Both the position numbers and the translations under genes were made by a program. From Siphonodentalium dalli (lineage: Eukaryota > Mollusca > Scaphopoda > Gadilida > Siphonodentaliidae), in contig CP136066.1 of the NCBI GenBank assembly GCA_032622095.1, forward strand, positions 206,980,978 through 207,044,977: DNA of 64,000 nt. The letters are read 5' to 3'. Below the pieces are notes generated by a model. It did not search any database and was not told where the DNA came from. It saw nothing but the letters and a program-made list of their open reading frames with translations. Each line of letters starts with the position of its first letter. Within the stretch, counting starts at the first letter, position 1. Of the stretch, positions 35,220-47,402 are shown in pieces.

Positions 35220-35312
35220 ATGTCGAAAGCGCAGTATTCACTAACAGTTGATTATAGCGTTTGTGTTAGACTCATATATATATTGGAAAAAGTTACAGAT
35301 ACATAATATGAA

Positions 35313-35640
35313 TTAACGCTCCTAAATTACTATTTCTTTGGCTTCGGGGGTAAAATATATTTGATTCGAGTCTAGGAACACACCCATCAAATCTCAGGGT
35401 TATCCGATGTCGATTTTTGATATGTTATTGTTCACCATCTGCATGGAATATTCGACGAGCCGATCGACATATACACTCTGGATACCAAATTGCGTTTAAC
35501 AAAATTGTTAATATATAACACGTTTTGGAAAATATTATACTATAGAGTTGACAGTGGTTGTTGTTGTTGTTGTTGTTGTTGGAATCTAATGATACGGGAA
35601 CCATTGATTCGAATTATTTACATTAACTCTCAAATCTGGA
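35313..35640. mobile_element. Partial TTAA element, TTAACGCTCC subfamily
   Basis: It starts TTAACGCTCCTAAATTACTA and continues TTTCTTTGGCTTCGGGGGTA, like the inverted right half of 19914-20311 and the left half of 28825-29310. The distal end was not found. A (GTT)n run lies at 35557-35581. Confidence 0.5.
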
Positions 35641-36309
35641 CATCATCTTCAATCTGATATCAATCGCCGTTAAGCAGACCCCCAATGTGTTGGCATCATA
35701 TTCTATATTATTATACTATAGTTAATTCATACTAGTTAATTCATACTCTCGGATATGTTTCGACCAGGATTAGTCAGGGAAAGCACTTAAAATGTTTGCT
35801 TCGATATTTTTCCTTGTCGAAAGCATTTTTACTAATCATAGTTATCCGGATATCAATCATGATATGGGCTGCTGTTTGTCCCCTGCGCTCAAGAGGTTGT
35901 ATTTGGTTGATGTTTTAATTCGCTATAACCACAATCAATATTACTAATTCTTGGGGCGACTGGCCAGGGCTGACCACAAGATTACCGCATATGGCCATTA
36001 TAGATCCAGCATACAGGCGTCGTCAAACATCGCTCAAAGCCTGGTCACTTATTTGATCAATCGGACAAAAAGCAGAATTATATATATTGATGAATTAGAA
36101 ACCAGAGATATACCAGAGAATCCATTAAGACCGCGATGTTTTCTGGGAAATTAATATGTCTCTCAGAGTCACTCTAGGCATTACACGAATAGGGAATTAT
36201 CCAAAAATGATAAGTGCATAGTGAAAATAAGTTCATCTCGTTCGTCTATATCTGCATGGCGAAACGTATAGAACAGCAAACCATATATAGATTAACCTTC
36301 GAGCTTTGA
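35641..36309. other. Non-coding DNA, no gene recognised
   Basis: No supported feature. Confidence 0.4.
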
Positions 36310-36500
36310 AGGTGGCGAAAAAAAAAACGAGAGTTTATTTTGTAAAATGTGCGGTTCGGAAACCTGTAACGAGTTTCATATTATTTTGGTCAGTGAAAAT
36401 TTTGTCACTATCAGAAAAATATACCTAATATTGAAGAATGTTAGAATTTATTTGAAACATTCCTTTAAAGAATACCACTCAGATATACTAATCAAAGGGT
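36310..36500 (+). pseudogene. Possible LINE C-terminal tail relic
   Basis: The plus strand reads GEKKNESLFCKMCGSETCNE, then FHIILVSENFVTIRKIYL. The CKMCGSE…NEFH layout followed by RKIYL resembles the C-terminal CxxC…H region found after the RT domain in many LINE proteins. The expected last Cys is missing and no RT lies upstream. Confidence 0.45.
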
Positions 36501-38685
36501 GGTGGATCCAATATTGCCGCGACTCATTAATTGACAAGGCGTATTCTAACAGTGTTGTCGGAAATTTTCAACCTAACAGCTATGGCATGGTTTGGATTTT
36601 CCAAGTTTTTAGTATGAAATTTCCAACTGTTGTTATATCAGGCAGGAAATTTCCCACCGTTGAGAAGAATCTGAGAGCATATATAAACGTTTGCCTGGCG
36701 GGATACGCTATATAGTACATGAGCTGTGGAAATTCATATTGCACATTCAAAAACTAGTAATGGTAAAAAAAAACCCTCATTTTTATATATAACTGAAATT
36801 CTCAAGGGCATTATGTGTGGATGATGTGCCCCTCTTTGAACATCAAACATGCATCAACCATTTAATATATAGATGTTCGTAAAATGCACATAACCACTTT
36901 AACTCGTAAGTACTCCATGGGTTCATGCAGATAGCAGGTATCTGAACGTCTGGAACGATGGTTTTATATGTTGCATTAATTAGTGACCAAGCTGTAATAT
37001 ATATAGATCCTTGGCCCTTGGTGTTAATCGAGATTATACAAATTCAAATTATGACCATTACCAATTACCAACAATAGTGAACAGCTTTAGCTTGAAGGCA
37101 TATCTGCGCGGGAACATTTCACCATGTTGAGAAATTGAAACCAAACCTGAAGTAGTAAAATCTCGTGTCCCTAAAAACTATACGCGAGGGCTTTGAACCC
37201 GATCCTCGTGGTATTTACTCTTTCTCTTGTGTCATATTGAGCTCGCAACAAGAAGGGGAATGATGTGGATCGTGTCATGAAAGGCACACATAATGACCCA
37301 AGTATTATTGGCGTTCGTGCCTTGTCTTAAGATACCCAATGTGAACTCAGGGAGAGAGTTAGAGGCCAGCCCGGGTCAGGTTATGGCGATCTCTACCTCT
37401 TTATGAAACAACGTCCAATCATAATTATTTATTCTCTGTCAAAACCCGTAACTTTTTATAATTCAATGCTTTCAATTATTTTTGAAATGAAAGGATTTTA
37501 TTTTTGAATGGGTCCCACAGTCTTTTTGGTGCGATGGATTTCGATGACCATGAAATGACCCCGGCTTAACTGTCGCGCAATGCCACGGCGATCTGTGTAA
37601 AATTGAATCACAAAGCCGCAAAGAAAAGTAGATGTGAGGCAATACCGCGCAAAATGACTTTACGGTCATTTTATTCTTTAAGATCGTAATTATTTACAAA
37701 GTTCACTCTGACCTGTTTCTTTGCCACGGGGAAAAAATGTTGAGACTCGATTCAGAGTGTTTCTCTATTGTATTCCGGATTCCAGACCTCTCGCTTCAAT
37801 GAAAAAATACCAAAATCCAATTTAACATAGTTGTTGCTTTGTTTCCATGAAAAAAATGTCCAAACGAAATGTAACAATTTAACTTTTCAATTCAATTGAT
37901 TGTCTCCAATCATTAAACAATTATATAATTGGGTGGGTGGAATTATAATTATGTATAACAATTATGTGGGTGCTTAAATGTAATGTGCATTGCGCATGCG
38001 ATCTAATGAATCAATTAATTTATATGAATAAATAGAACTTAATTAATTAATGCATGTGAATAGCTATATACATGTATTGATTTATATTGTATTTAGAAAG
38101 TAGCAATATACCTGCAAGACAAATAGTTAGATTAAATGACAGACCATGCCCATGGTGGTGCAAATATCATTACATATAATATGATGTTGAGCCTCGTGAG
38201 CTTTTAAATAGTGGCATGACCAGTCTAATGAAGCTGGCAAGATTTCTTGCTTTCGAACTGGAATTAGTGAAAAGTTAATTAAGTTTAATGCAGTTTGGTC
38301 TTTTCTAATAGTACTTCTGTATATACTTGGCCTTTAATTCATGTAAACTTTTGCATTCTAGAACAATAGGAAAGTCGTCCGCAAAATGTCAACAGTTCGA
38401 CGAATAAATCTCCATAAAGTGACGAAATGCTCGATAAATTGTGAGAATAAGCTTCCATTTTTCAAATTTGAGTTTTCAGCTCCAAGATGAGTGCGTGGTG
38501 ATAAATTTGGACATCGTTGTCAACGTTACAGTGTTATAGATAGTTTAGGAAACTAAATATACATTCACATTGGAATTTGTTGCATTTAAGTAGGGAAACA
38601 TTGACAATTCCCTGTAAGGAAGGAGATGGTCCCATAAATGGCCGGATTTAGAGCAGTGCTCCCTTTAAACCAAAATTTTAATATA
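36501..38685. other. Non-coding DNA with dispersed repeat pieces
   Basis: Contains a solitary foldback arm near 36508 (GGATCCAATATTGCCGCGAC), GTTGGAAATT-type fragments at about 36560-36660, and a dispersed motif GATGGTCCCATAAATGGCCG at about 38626-38645. That motif recurs inverted at about 41733-41752, and in a variant near 43630 and 46412. No gene recognised. Confidence 0.45.
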
Positions 38686-39072
38686 TGTGACCAGCCATAT
38701 CAAATCCAGTCGTAAGTCGGGATTTTTTTTTACCCTGTGCCAAAGCATTCTCTTATATATGCGAGCCGACCATAGGTCACCTCGCATATATAAGAGAATG
38801 CATTGGCCTAACAATTTTTTACAATTTTAATAATTTTTTCTTGTATTCTTTAACAATTTTATAATTTCACCCATGCAGAGCCCCAGACAAACATGAGCAG
38901 ACGACACTCTTCTATATGCCTCTATATATGTGTGGGGCTCCATGCAGGGTAATGGATGTTTTTTATTTTATGTCCTAAAAAGTGTAAGAAACATTTATTT
39001 AAAAAAAATGATATAAAAAATTGTTAGGCCAATGCATTCTCTTATATACTGGATTTGATATGGCGGGTCACA
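38686..39072. mobile_element. 387-bp TA-flanked MITE carrying the hairpin module
   Basis: Inverted termini of 24 bp with one mismatch (left TGTGACCAGCCATATCAAAT, right complement TGTGACCCGCCATATCAAAT) are flanked by TA on each side (38684-38685, 39073-39074), suggesting a Tc1/mariner-like TA target. Inside lie one full 67-nt hairpin, a truncated second hairpin at about 39030-39049 abutting the right TIR, and a small foldback (ATGCAGAGCCCCA/TGGGGCTCCATGCA) at about 38870-38950. Confidence 0.8.
38740..38806. repeat. 67-nt hairpin module, copy 7
   Basis: Same palindrome with scattered changes (CCAAAGC at the left end, inner GGTCACC), preceded by ACCCTGTG and followed by CCTAAC. Confidence 0.88.
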
Positions 39073-39594
39073 TATGGCCAACGGACATATAATTATAAAT
39101 TAATTCACACATGAAGATAAATTATATATCGGATATATTAGGTGATAAAAGATTTGCCATGAGTATTAATGTATTTGCTGTCTTGCGTTCAGATTCGTAT
39201 AATAACCATGAACGTACTTGTAATAACCAATCTCACTGTGTTGCCGTTGGGGGTCACGTGTCCGCGGTAGAATACACGCATTCGACGATGTTAAGTAACG
39301 CCAACATTGGCATGAGGCCTAAGCCGCATATGTTATTACACAATCGCCCATCATCATTATTCGCTCGATCACGTATCTGGCGTAACAATACATAGTAGCC
39401 GTTTGATCTCATACCTTCGTCGACCTTTGCGCATGATCAGATGTGTCCACGTTTTGACCCGATCAATTGAATCTTGACCTATTCATGGCGCAATTATTAC
39501 GCAAACATGTGTATGGCAAGTTTATTTGCGGGTCGTATATATAGTATCGGGGTCAATTCACAAGTCAGTACACACTTCACGTCAAGATAGAGAA

Positions 39595-39700
39595 ACTAAA
39601 CACCTAAGGAGATATAGGCCTACGGTTATATCATGCCATTAATCTCTATAGAGAAACCAAACACCTAAGGAGATATACGGTTATATCATACCACGAATAT
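39595..39700. repeat. ~53-bp direct duplication
   Basis: AACACCTAAGGAGATATA…GGTTATATCAT occurs twice in succession with small differences. Confidence 0.8.
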
Positions 39701-42181
39701 CTACTCTGACTATAGCGCCCGTGGAGATCATATTCAACCAGTAAAAACCGGGAACCGGTCAGAACGCCACATCCTGCTCTCTATACCAGGTCCTACAACA
39801 CCAAGATTCGCCAGCCTCTTCTCCCCTCCACCACATCATCGCAGCAACTCCAACTACACCTCCAGAAATAAGAAAAAGACCAGACAATAAACACATACAG
39901 ACCAAGACACTGCCATCAACCCCAACACTATCAACGACATCACCAACACCCATACAGAGCATCCATGTTGCAACCGACGGGATGTAAGATATCTGAGAGA
40001 CGCCCAGGTAGCCCATCCCGTCACCTCACAGCACCAACTCCTCCCAACAACAACAACAACAACAACAACACCTCCTGCACTCACAAGACAAAGACCAAGA
40101 AGAAAGAACAAAAGACCAAGAACAAAGACCAAAGACAAACATTAACCACGAGCCGCTTCCTGCTTCGGGGGGCATTAGAACCCGAAGCCACGACAAATAG
40201 TTTTCACGGCTGGCTCAACCAATTTTGGTGGCTGGTTATCTAGCTAAGCCGGCTCAGTCGCGACGTTCGTGGCTGGCGAAATATGGCGGCTCAGCCGGCT
40301 GAGACGTTATCATTCTGCGTATTTCGCTTCCGAAATTTTCCCAATCCCCGGTTATAGACACCCGCTTGTTTTTGGCGTTTGTTGTGAACCCGTATAATTC
40401 CAGACCATGCGTATTCTTTTGGTGTTGGGCTTTTCCATTATGGCGAAATACACGAAGGACTCAGTAAAGGACTCGCAGTGATGTACTATGTAGTTTCCCA
40501 TCTATCTAATCAGTATATTAGTTACATTGGGACTTCTGTCGACTTCCGACGGCTATATCATCACTGGCATATTGCGATATATGCACGCATCATTGAATGC
40601 TGAATCCGATAGTATTGATATATAATATTTCAAACTATTTTCTATTCTCTTCTACAGGTTATGTGCATATATTGACAAATGTCAGCGATGTCTGAGACTG
40701 AGATCGTGTCGAAATAAATAATTTATACGTTAAACCCTTTCAATACTGAATGGATATTCCCACTCCGTTATATGAAAGCATGCATTGAAATAGTCTATTC
40801 CACAATGAGAGGCCCCGGGTATTCTGATAGTGTATAGCAACCATACCGTGTCCATACGAGTATGCCAATATTAGGCAATGCGGGTTAGTTATTTGCGATT
40901 CGCAGTACAGTTGTCCTTAACATATAAGTCCATGCACATGGCTCAGCCATTTTACAATTCCGGCAGCGGAGATTTTTTCATGCGGCTGGCGTTAGAGATA
41001 ATATATGGCTGGCGGCGGCTTGTGGCCAATATGGCTGGCGGCGGCGGCGGCGTGTGATGGCGGCTTCGGGCTCTAGGGGGCATGTAACTCAACAACGCTC
41101 CTCGGCGACAAAACAGCACCCAACAAGCGGGTTGTAGGGGAGGGCATACTGCCCTTCCAAATCTTCCCGGGAATGATCCCAAACTCCAAACATAGGAACG
41201 CCACATTTTCATTTTTGAAGATTTAACAGGGAATCTTATCAAGTCGAAAAGATAACGCTGTGAATATATTTCTATTATTATACGTTCCTTAATATTGTAT
41301 ACTTCACTGTACGTGAAGGTCTCGACTCGAAATTCCATGCTTTTCCCTTACTTTTGTGAGCCGATATCGCCATAAACATTGAATTAGTTACCCAGGAATA
41401 ATTCTATGATTGTAAGCGACGCAAAGCAGAATCGCTCACTAAGTCAAATAATCGTGAAATTTCGAGTTGGGACTTTCAGCTACACATGCAGTGAAGAACA
41501 TTATTAAGAAAATGATAATAACTAAGAAATATATTCCCGGCGTTATTTTTTCGACTTTATAAAACTTCAAAATGTTCCCACGTTTTGTACTGGTTGAATA
41601 TGATCTCTATACGTGCGCCCGTTAGCCAAAGTAGAGATTCATGGCATGATCCAGGGATATGGTGTGCACCACATTTAAATTAAATCATATATCAAATTCG
41701 CAGTCAACATAAAGTTTACTGTACGCTAAATCCGGCCATTTATATGGGACCATCTCCTTTTATACGAGATGTTCTCACTTATCCGGCAGGTATTGTTTCG
41801 GAGGTAGGTGTGATAATCCCCAACATGAAAGAGTTACCGCTTATAGTCTGTATCGGCAGTTACTTAGATTTTTTAAACCGTTTTACAGTTTTTTCATTTG
41901 GGCTGATTTACCCATAAGTGAGAATAAGCCTTTTATACTCAACAGAATATATGTAACAAATGAATGAATTTGAACCATGGATTAGTGCAAAAAGACCATT
42001 GTGTGCTCTACGAACGATGCAAACAACATAGTAATTATAATGAAATTTAATTTATGATTGGAGTCATAAATTCATTTGCATTATAATTCGTTATAATTAC
42101 CATTTTGTTTTCATCATTCATAAAGCACATGCATGAGTGTATTTTTGACGAAGATTGATAAAGACGGTGACAAATATGTCG

Positions 42182-42198
42182 ACGATGGTGATGATACG

Positions 42199-42229
<31 letters not shown>

Positions 42230-42296
42230 ATAATGACGACGATGCTGATGATGATGATGATGATGATGACGACGATTATGATGATGATGACGATGT
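42182..42296. repeat. GAT/GCT/GAC trinucleotide-rich tract
   Basis: Mixed TGATGA and GCTGCT runs. The plus-strand frame reads as Asp/Ala repeats (42133-42351) with no other protein features. Confidence 0.85.
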
Positions 42297-42613
42297 AAGC
42301 GACCCCATTGTATATAATTTTATGTGGATATATCCATATTCTGCATTATAATTTGCAGCGTTGACAATTAAAGCACGGCATTGCAGACTCGCGTATATAA
42401 GAGAATGCATGGTATACATGATATTTAATGGTGCACCAGCGCAGCGCGGATTCCGTAATTTAACCCTTTACCCAACAAACCGGCCAAAACCGGCAAAATA
42501 ATGCTTCAACAGCCTAAAATATCTTCGGTCTGTCTCAATAGAACCATACAAATATGGATATCATTGGAACCGGCTCCTTGACCACATTGTGATGGTTATA
42601 GTTATGCCCTGTG

Positions 42614-42680
42614 CCAATGCATTCTCTTATATATGCGAGTCGACCATAGGTCGCCTCGCATATATAAGAGAATGCATTGG
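42614..42680. repeat. 67-nt hairpin module, copy 8
   Basis: Intact palindrome, left member of the pair in copy C. Confidence 0.9.
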
Positions 42681-42761
42681 CCTAAAAAAAATCTTTTTTG
42701 AACACTTTTTACCATTTTTTCTTACATTCTTTAACAACTTCATCATTTTTAATGTGTTAAG

Positions 42762-42828
42762 CCAATGCATTCTCTTATATATGCGAGGCGACCTATGGTC
42801 GACTCGCATATATAAGAGAATGCATTGG
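42762..42828. repeat. 67-nt hairpin module, copy 9
   Basis: Intact palindrome, inverse of copy 8, followed by CACAGGGCCC. Confidence 0.9.
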
Positions 42829-42976
42829 CACAGGGCCCTTCTGTTGGGTAAAGGGTTAAGGGTAAAATGGACATGGCTCATTCTAAATTCTGCATTTAGT
42901 CGACGTAATTTGGAAGGAGGTATATAAGATAGGTTGATAAACACAAGAAATATTGATATGCCGGCCAAACATGCAC

Positions 42977-43427
42977 GAGTTTAGTGTGCCTGTCATTTGC
43001 AGAATGAGGTTACAGAGGGTGAATTTAGTGACGCTATCCCGCATAGGGGACCAGTATCACTAAATTTTCCTTTTGGGGATTTCATTCTGCTTAGGCCTCA
43101 TCTTCTATGGAAAGTTTCTTTATTATCAAATTTCTTAGAAACTTCTTCACATGGATTCTATTTCTTTTTCAGTTTAGTTTCTCTATATCCCCAAATTGGC
43201 AGATGACACATTGTATAATCGAGGTTCCCAAATGAGTGTACATCACAGTTTTCACCATTTGGGAACTTCAATCTGAGTTTATGTCTCCCATAGCAGCTGA
43301 TGCCATGCAGAATGCGTCCCGGCCCAGAGTGTGAATTTAGTGATGCTATATAGCCCCCTATGCGGATGGCATCACTAAATTCACCCTCTGTGAACCTCAT
43401 TCTGCAAATGACAGACACACTAAACTC
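42977..43427. mobile_element. Two-hairpin foldback MITE, longer relative
   Basis: Ends GAGTTTAGTGTGCCTGTCAT and (complement) GAGTTTAGTGTGTCTGTCAT. Two hairpins of the GAGGGTGAATTTAGTGA type, at about 43003-43091 and 43309-43404, flank a ~215-bp spacer. Same plan as 4049-4305 but with a longer spacer. Confidence 0.78.
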
Positions 43428-44620
43428 AAATATTCTCTGCAATTTACTTGCTATTGTCACAGATATATTTTTCAGCTGTTTTCAATTTTTCGCACAAAAT
43501 GAAACAAACGCTCTTTAACTCTACCATATTAGAAATATAATAATAAGGAACGCTCTTTAATGTTAGATGTAACACAAGCGAGCAAAATTTGGACATACAC
43601 ACGCACCAAAGTGGGACTGTACCGTAAATCCGGCCACCCATGGGACCATCTACGTTTAAACTCAAGAGAATATACGCAACAAACACTGCATGGGGACAGG
43701 GATATTTTATTATGGATAATTAGATTTAATTCTTGGGGTAAAATGATAGATTCAGTATAGAAATTGCCTTTAAAAAATAAGAATATTATTCACTATTTGT
43801 CATCTCCCATCACTCCCCAAGAGGCTACTCAACGCGTAGAAACAAACCCCGTCCCGACCGGATATATAATTCCAGAGATATTCGTCATTAAATCCAGATA
43901 AATTCCAAAACGATTCATCGAAAGACTTAAGTGTCACAAACAGTATTTCAGAAAGACAAAATTTTATATAAAAAACCCGCCATTTTGCTACGACAAAAAA
44001 TATCATTTCAACATACCATTTCGTTTAAGATCCAACATTTGCTGAATCACGTCTGTGCCTTTACAATGACTGACATGGTCAAATTCGGTACTTATTTGAC
44101 ATTGAAACATAAGCCAATAACACATTCTGCGAGTATTATAAAACTATTCAAAATGGCGTGCTATGTCACATTTGAGCGACAAAAACATGTTTCTGTCCGT
44201 CTGTCTGTTCGCTATTTTTCTCTCAGACCCCTGGACCAATTTCAACCAAATTTGGTGTGGTGACTCGGGGTACCCTGACGGATGTTATAACGGCATTAGA
44301 TTTTCAAAATGTTTATTTAAAAAAATGTTTTTTATTTAATTTAAAAAAATATGTTTGTTAAATTTAGCAAGGAGTTAAATCTAACAAAAAAAAGTTAAAT
44401 TAAAAAATATCAAAATGTTTAAACTATCAAAATGTGCGCCAAGCGGACAAAAGTGCCTCCACTGAAAAAAGTCTGTCTATAAGATCAAAATGTGCGCACT
44501 GTTTCAGCTAGTTGCTGTATACAAATAATACGTTTCAGACAAGAAGTTCATGCACTGGCTGCATAAGCGGCCTTGTCGGTGATAGAACTTTCTATTCATA
44601 TATGTTCAATGTTTTAGAGG
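43428..44620. other. AT-rich non-coding DNA before the satellite
   Basis: Contains a variant of the dispersed TAAATCCGGCC…GGGACCATCT motif at about 43625-43651 and AT-rich runs at about 44300-44410. No gene. The same sequence recurs 2,782 bp to the right. Confidence 0.5.
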
Positions 44621-45130
44621 GACTAATTATTGTAGCAGCCTGTATTATTATATAGCACTCTAATTATTGTAGCAGCCAGTATTATTATATAGCACTCTAA
44701 TTATTGTAGCAGCCTGTATTAGTATATAGCACTCTAATATTGTAGCGGCCTGTATTAGTATATAGCACTCTAATTATTGTAGCAGCCTGTATTAGTATAT
44801 AGCACTCTAATTATTGTAGCAGCCTGTATTAGTATACAGCACTCTAATTATTGTAGCAGCCTGTATAAGTATACAGCACTCTAATTATTGTAGCAGCCTG
44901 TATTAGTATATAGCACTCTAATTATTGTAGCAGCCTGTATTAGTATACAGCACTCTAATTATTGTAGCAGCCTGTATTAGTATATATCACTCTAATTATT
45001 GTAGCAGCCTGTATTAGTATATAGCACTCTAATTATTGTAGCAGCCTGTATTAGTATATAGCACTCTAATTATTGTAGCAGCCTGTATTAGTATACAGCA
45101 CTCTAATTATTGTAGCAGCCTGTATTAGTA
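44621..45130 (+). repeat. 37-bp satellite, short left block
   Basis: About 13.8 monomers of CTCTAATTATTGTAGCAGCC plus TGTATTAGTATATAGCA. The last monomer switches directly to unique DNA at 'tagtataatttgcag', the head of duplication unit 2. Confidence 0.95.
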
Positions 45131-45395
45131 TAATTTGCAGCGTTGACAATTAAAGCACGGCATTGCAGACTCGCGTATATAAGAGAATGCATGGTATACA
45201 TGATATTTAATGGTGCACCAGCGCAGCGCGGATTCCGTAATTTAACCCTTTACCCAACAAACCGGCCAAAACCGGCAAAATAATGCTTCAACAGCCTAAA
45301 ATATCTTCGGTCTGTCTCAATAGAACCATACAAATATGGATATCATTGGAACCGGCTCCTTGACCACATTGTGATGGTTATAGTTATGCCCTGTG

Positions 45396-45462
45396 CCAAT
45401 GCATTCTCTTATATATGCGAGTCGACCATAGGTCGCCTCGCATATATAAGAGAATGCATTGG
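45396..45462. repeat. 67-nt hairpin module, copy 10
   Basis: Duplicate of copy 8. Confidence 0.9.
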
Positions 45463-45543
45463 CCTAAAAAAAATCTTTTTTGAACACTTTTTACCATTTT
45501 TTCTTACATTCTTTAACAACTTCATCATTTTTAATGTGTTAAG

Positions 45544-45610
45544 CCAATGCATTCTCTTATATATGCGAGGCGACCTATGGTCGACTCGCATATATAAGAG
45601 AATGCATTGG
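45544..45610. repeat. 67-nt hairpin module, copy 11
   Basis: Duplicate of copy 9. Confidence 0.9.
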
Positions 45611-45758
45611 CACAGGGCCCTTCTGTTGGGTAAAGGGTTAAGGGTAAAATGGACATGGCTCATTCTAAATTCTGCATTTAGTCGACGTAATTTGGAAGGA
45701 GGTATATAAGATAGGTTGATAAACACAAGAAATATTGATATGCCGGCCAAACATGCAC

Positions 45759-46209
45759 GAGTTTAGTGTGCCTGTCATTTGCAGAATGAGGTTACAGAGG
45801 GTGAATTTAGTGACGCTATCCCGCATAGGGGACCAGTATCACTAAATTTTCCTTTTGGGGATTTCATTCTGCTTAGGCCTCATCTTCTATGGAAAGTTTC
45901 TTTATTATCAAATTTCTTAGAAACTTCTTCACATGGATTCTATTTCTTTTTCAGTTTAGTTTCTCTATATCCCCAAATTGGCAGATGACACATTGTATAA
46001 TCGAGGTTCCCAAATGAGTGTACATCACAGTTTTCACCATTTGGGAACTTCAATCTGAGTTTATGTCTCCCATAGCAGCTGATGCCATGCAGAATGCGTC
46101 CCGGCCCAGAGTGTGAATTTAGTGATGCTATATAGCCCCCTATGCGGATGGCATCACTAAATTCACCCTCTGTGAACCTCATTCTGCAAATGACAGACAC
46201 ACTAAACTC
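45759..46209. mobile_element. Two-hairpin foldback MITE (duplicate)
   Basis: Copy of 42977-43427 in duplication unit 2. Confidence 0.78.
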
Positions 46210-47402
46210 AAATATTCTCTGCAATTTACTTGCTATTGTCACAGATATATTTTTCAGCTGTTTTCAATTTTTCGCACAAAATGAAACAAACGCTCTTTAA
46301 CTCTACCATATTAGAAATATAATAATAAGGAACGCTCTTTAATGTTAGATGTAACACAAGCGAGCAAAATTTGGACATACACACGCACCAAAGTGGGACT
46401 GTACCGTAAATCCGGCCACCCATGGGACCATCTACGTTTAAACTCAAGAGAATATACGCAACAAACACTGCATGGGGACAGGGATATTTTATTATGGATA
46501 ATTAGATTTAATTCTTGGGGTAAAATGATAGATTCAGTATAGAAATTGCCTTTAAAAAATAAGAATATTATTCACTATTTGTCATCTCCCATCACTCCCC
46601 AAGAGGCTACTCAACGCGTAGAAACAAACCCCGTCCCGACCGGATATATAATTCCAGAGATATTCGTCATTAAATCCAGATAAATTCCAAAACGATTCAT
46701 CGAAAGACTTAAGTGTCACAAACAGTATTTCAGAAAGACAAAATTTTATATAAAAAACCCGCCATTTTGCTACGACAAAAAATATCATTTCAACATACCA
46801 TTTCGTTTAAGATCCAACATTTGCTGAATCACGTCTGTGCCTTTACAATGACTGACATGGTCAAATTCGGTACTTATTTGACATTGAAACATAAGCCAAT
46901 AACACATTCTGCGAGTATTATAAAACTATTCAAAATGGCGTGCTATGTCACATTTGAGCGACAAAAACATGTTTCTGTCCGTCTGTCTGTTCGCTATTTT
47001 TCTCTCAGACCCCTGGACCAATTTCAACCAAATTTGGTGTGGTGACTCGGGGTACCCTGACGGATGTTATAACGGCATTAGATTTTCAAAATGTTTATTT
47101 AAAAAAATGTTTTTTATTTAATTTAAAAAAATATGTTTGTTAAATTTAGCAAGGAGTTAAATCTAACAAAAAAAAGTTAAATTAAAAAATATCAAAATGT
47201 TTAAACTATCAAAATGTGCGCCAAGCGGACAAAAGTGCCTCCACTGAAAAAAGTCTGTCTATAAGATCAAAATGTGCGCACTGTTTCAGCTAGTTGCTGT
47301 ATACAAATAATACGTTTCAGACAAGAAGTTCATGCACTGGCTGCATAAGCGGCCTTGTCGGTGATAGAACTTTCTATTCATATATGTTCAATGTTTTAGA
47401 GG

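Larger units (their letters stand above)
39073..42346. other. Non-coding DNA, compositional islands
   Basis: A stretch at about 39736-40150 is strikingly A/C-rich and G-poor on the plus strand and includes (CAA)n at about 40047-40071. Another at about 41025-41085 is CGG/TGG-rich. An imperfect inverted pair (GCATTAGAACCCGAAGCC, about 40169, and GGCTTCGGGCTCTAGGG, about 41062) links the two. Reading frames here lack domains. Confidence 0.45.
42460..42859 (+). mobile_element. 400-bp TTAA MITE, copy C
   Basis: Same family, length and orientation as 19092-19491. Ends TTAACCCTTTACCCAACA and TGTTGGGTAAAGGGTTAA. A stray half hairpin (CGCGTATATAAGAGAATGCAT, about 42391) lies just outside it. Confidence 0.9.
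42347..45128 (+). repeat. 2,782-bp tandem duplication, unit 1
   Basis: Everything from TATAATTTGCAGCG at 42347 to 45128 recurs at a constant offset of 2,782. The unit contains a 400-bp TTAA MITE, a two-hairpin foldback, about 1.2 kb of AT-rich DNA and the first ~13.8 monomers of the 37-bp satellite. I saw no differences between the units in the sequence compared, including satellite monomer variants. Confidence 0.95.
45242..45641 (+). mobile_element. 400-bp TTAA MITE, copy D
   Basis: Duplicate of 42460-42859 created by the segmental duplication, not an independent insertion. Confidence 0.9.

Noticed and set aside
39759-40243. Frames of 85-94 codons with Asn/Thr or Val/Gly runs
   Set aside because: Explained by the A/C-rich composition and the CAA microsatellite. 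No domain seen.
42133-42351. Asp-rich 72-codon frame
   Set aside because: A GAT/GAC microsatellite read in one phase.
42589-42968. 112/113-codon frames on both strands, repeated at 45371-45750
   Set aside because: They are translations of the hairpin pair and MITE ends. The same peptides appear wherever the hairpin occurs (e.g. 1219-1479).
43158-43460. Frames with TEGEFSDAI-type peptides (also near 4187, 42997 and 45779)
   Set aside because: They are by-products of the GAGGGTGAATTTAGTGA hairpin arms, present on both strands.
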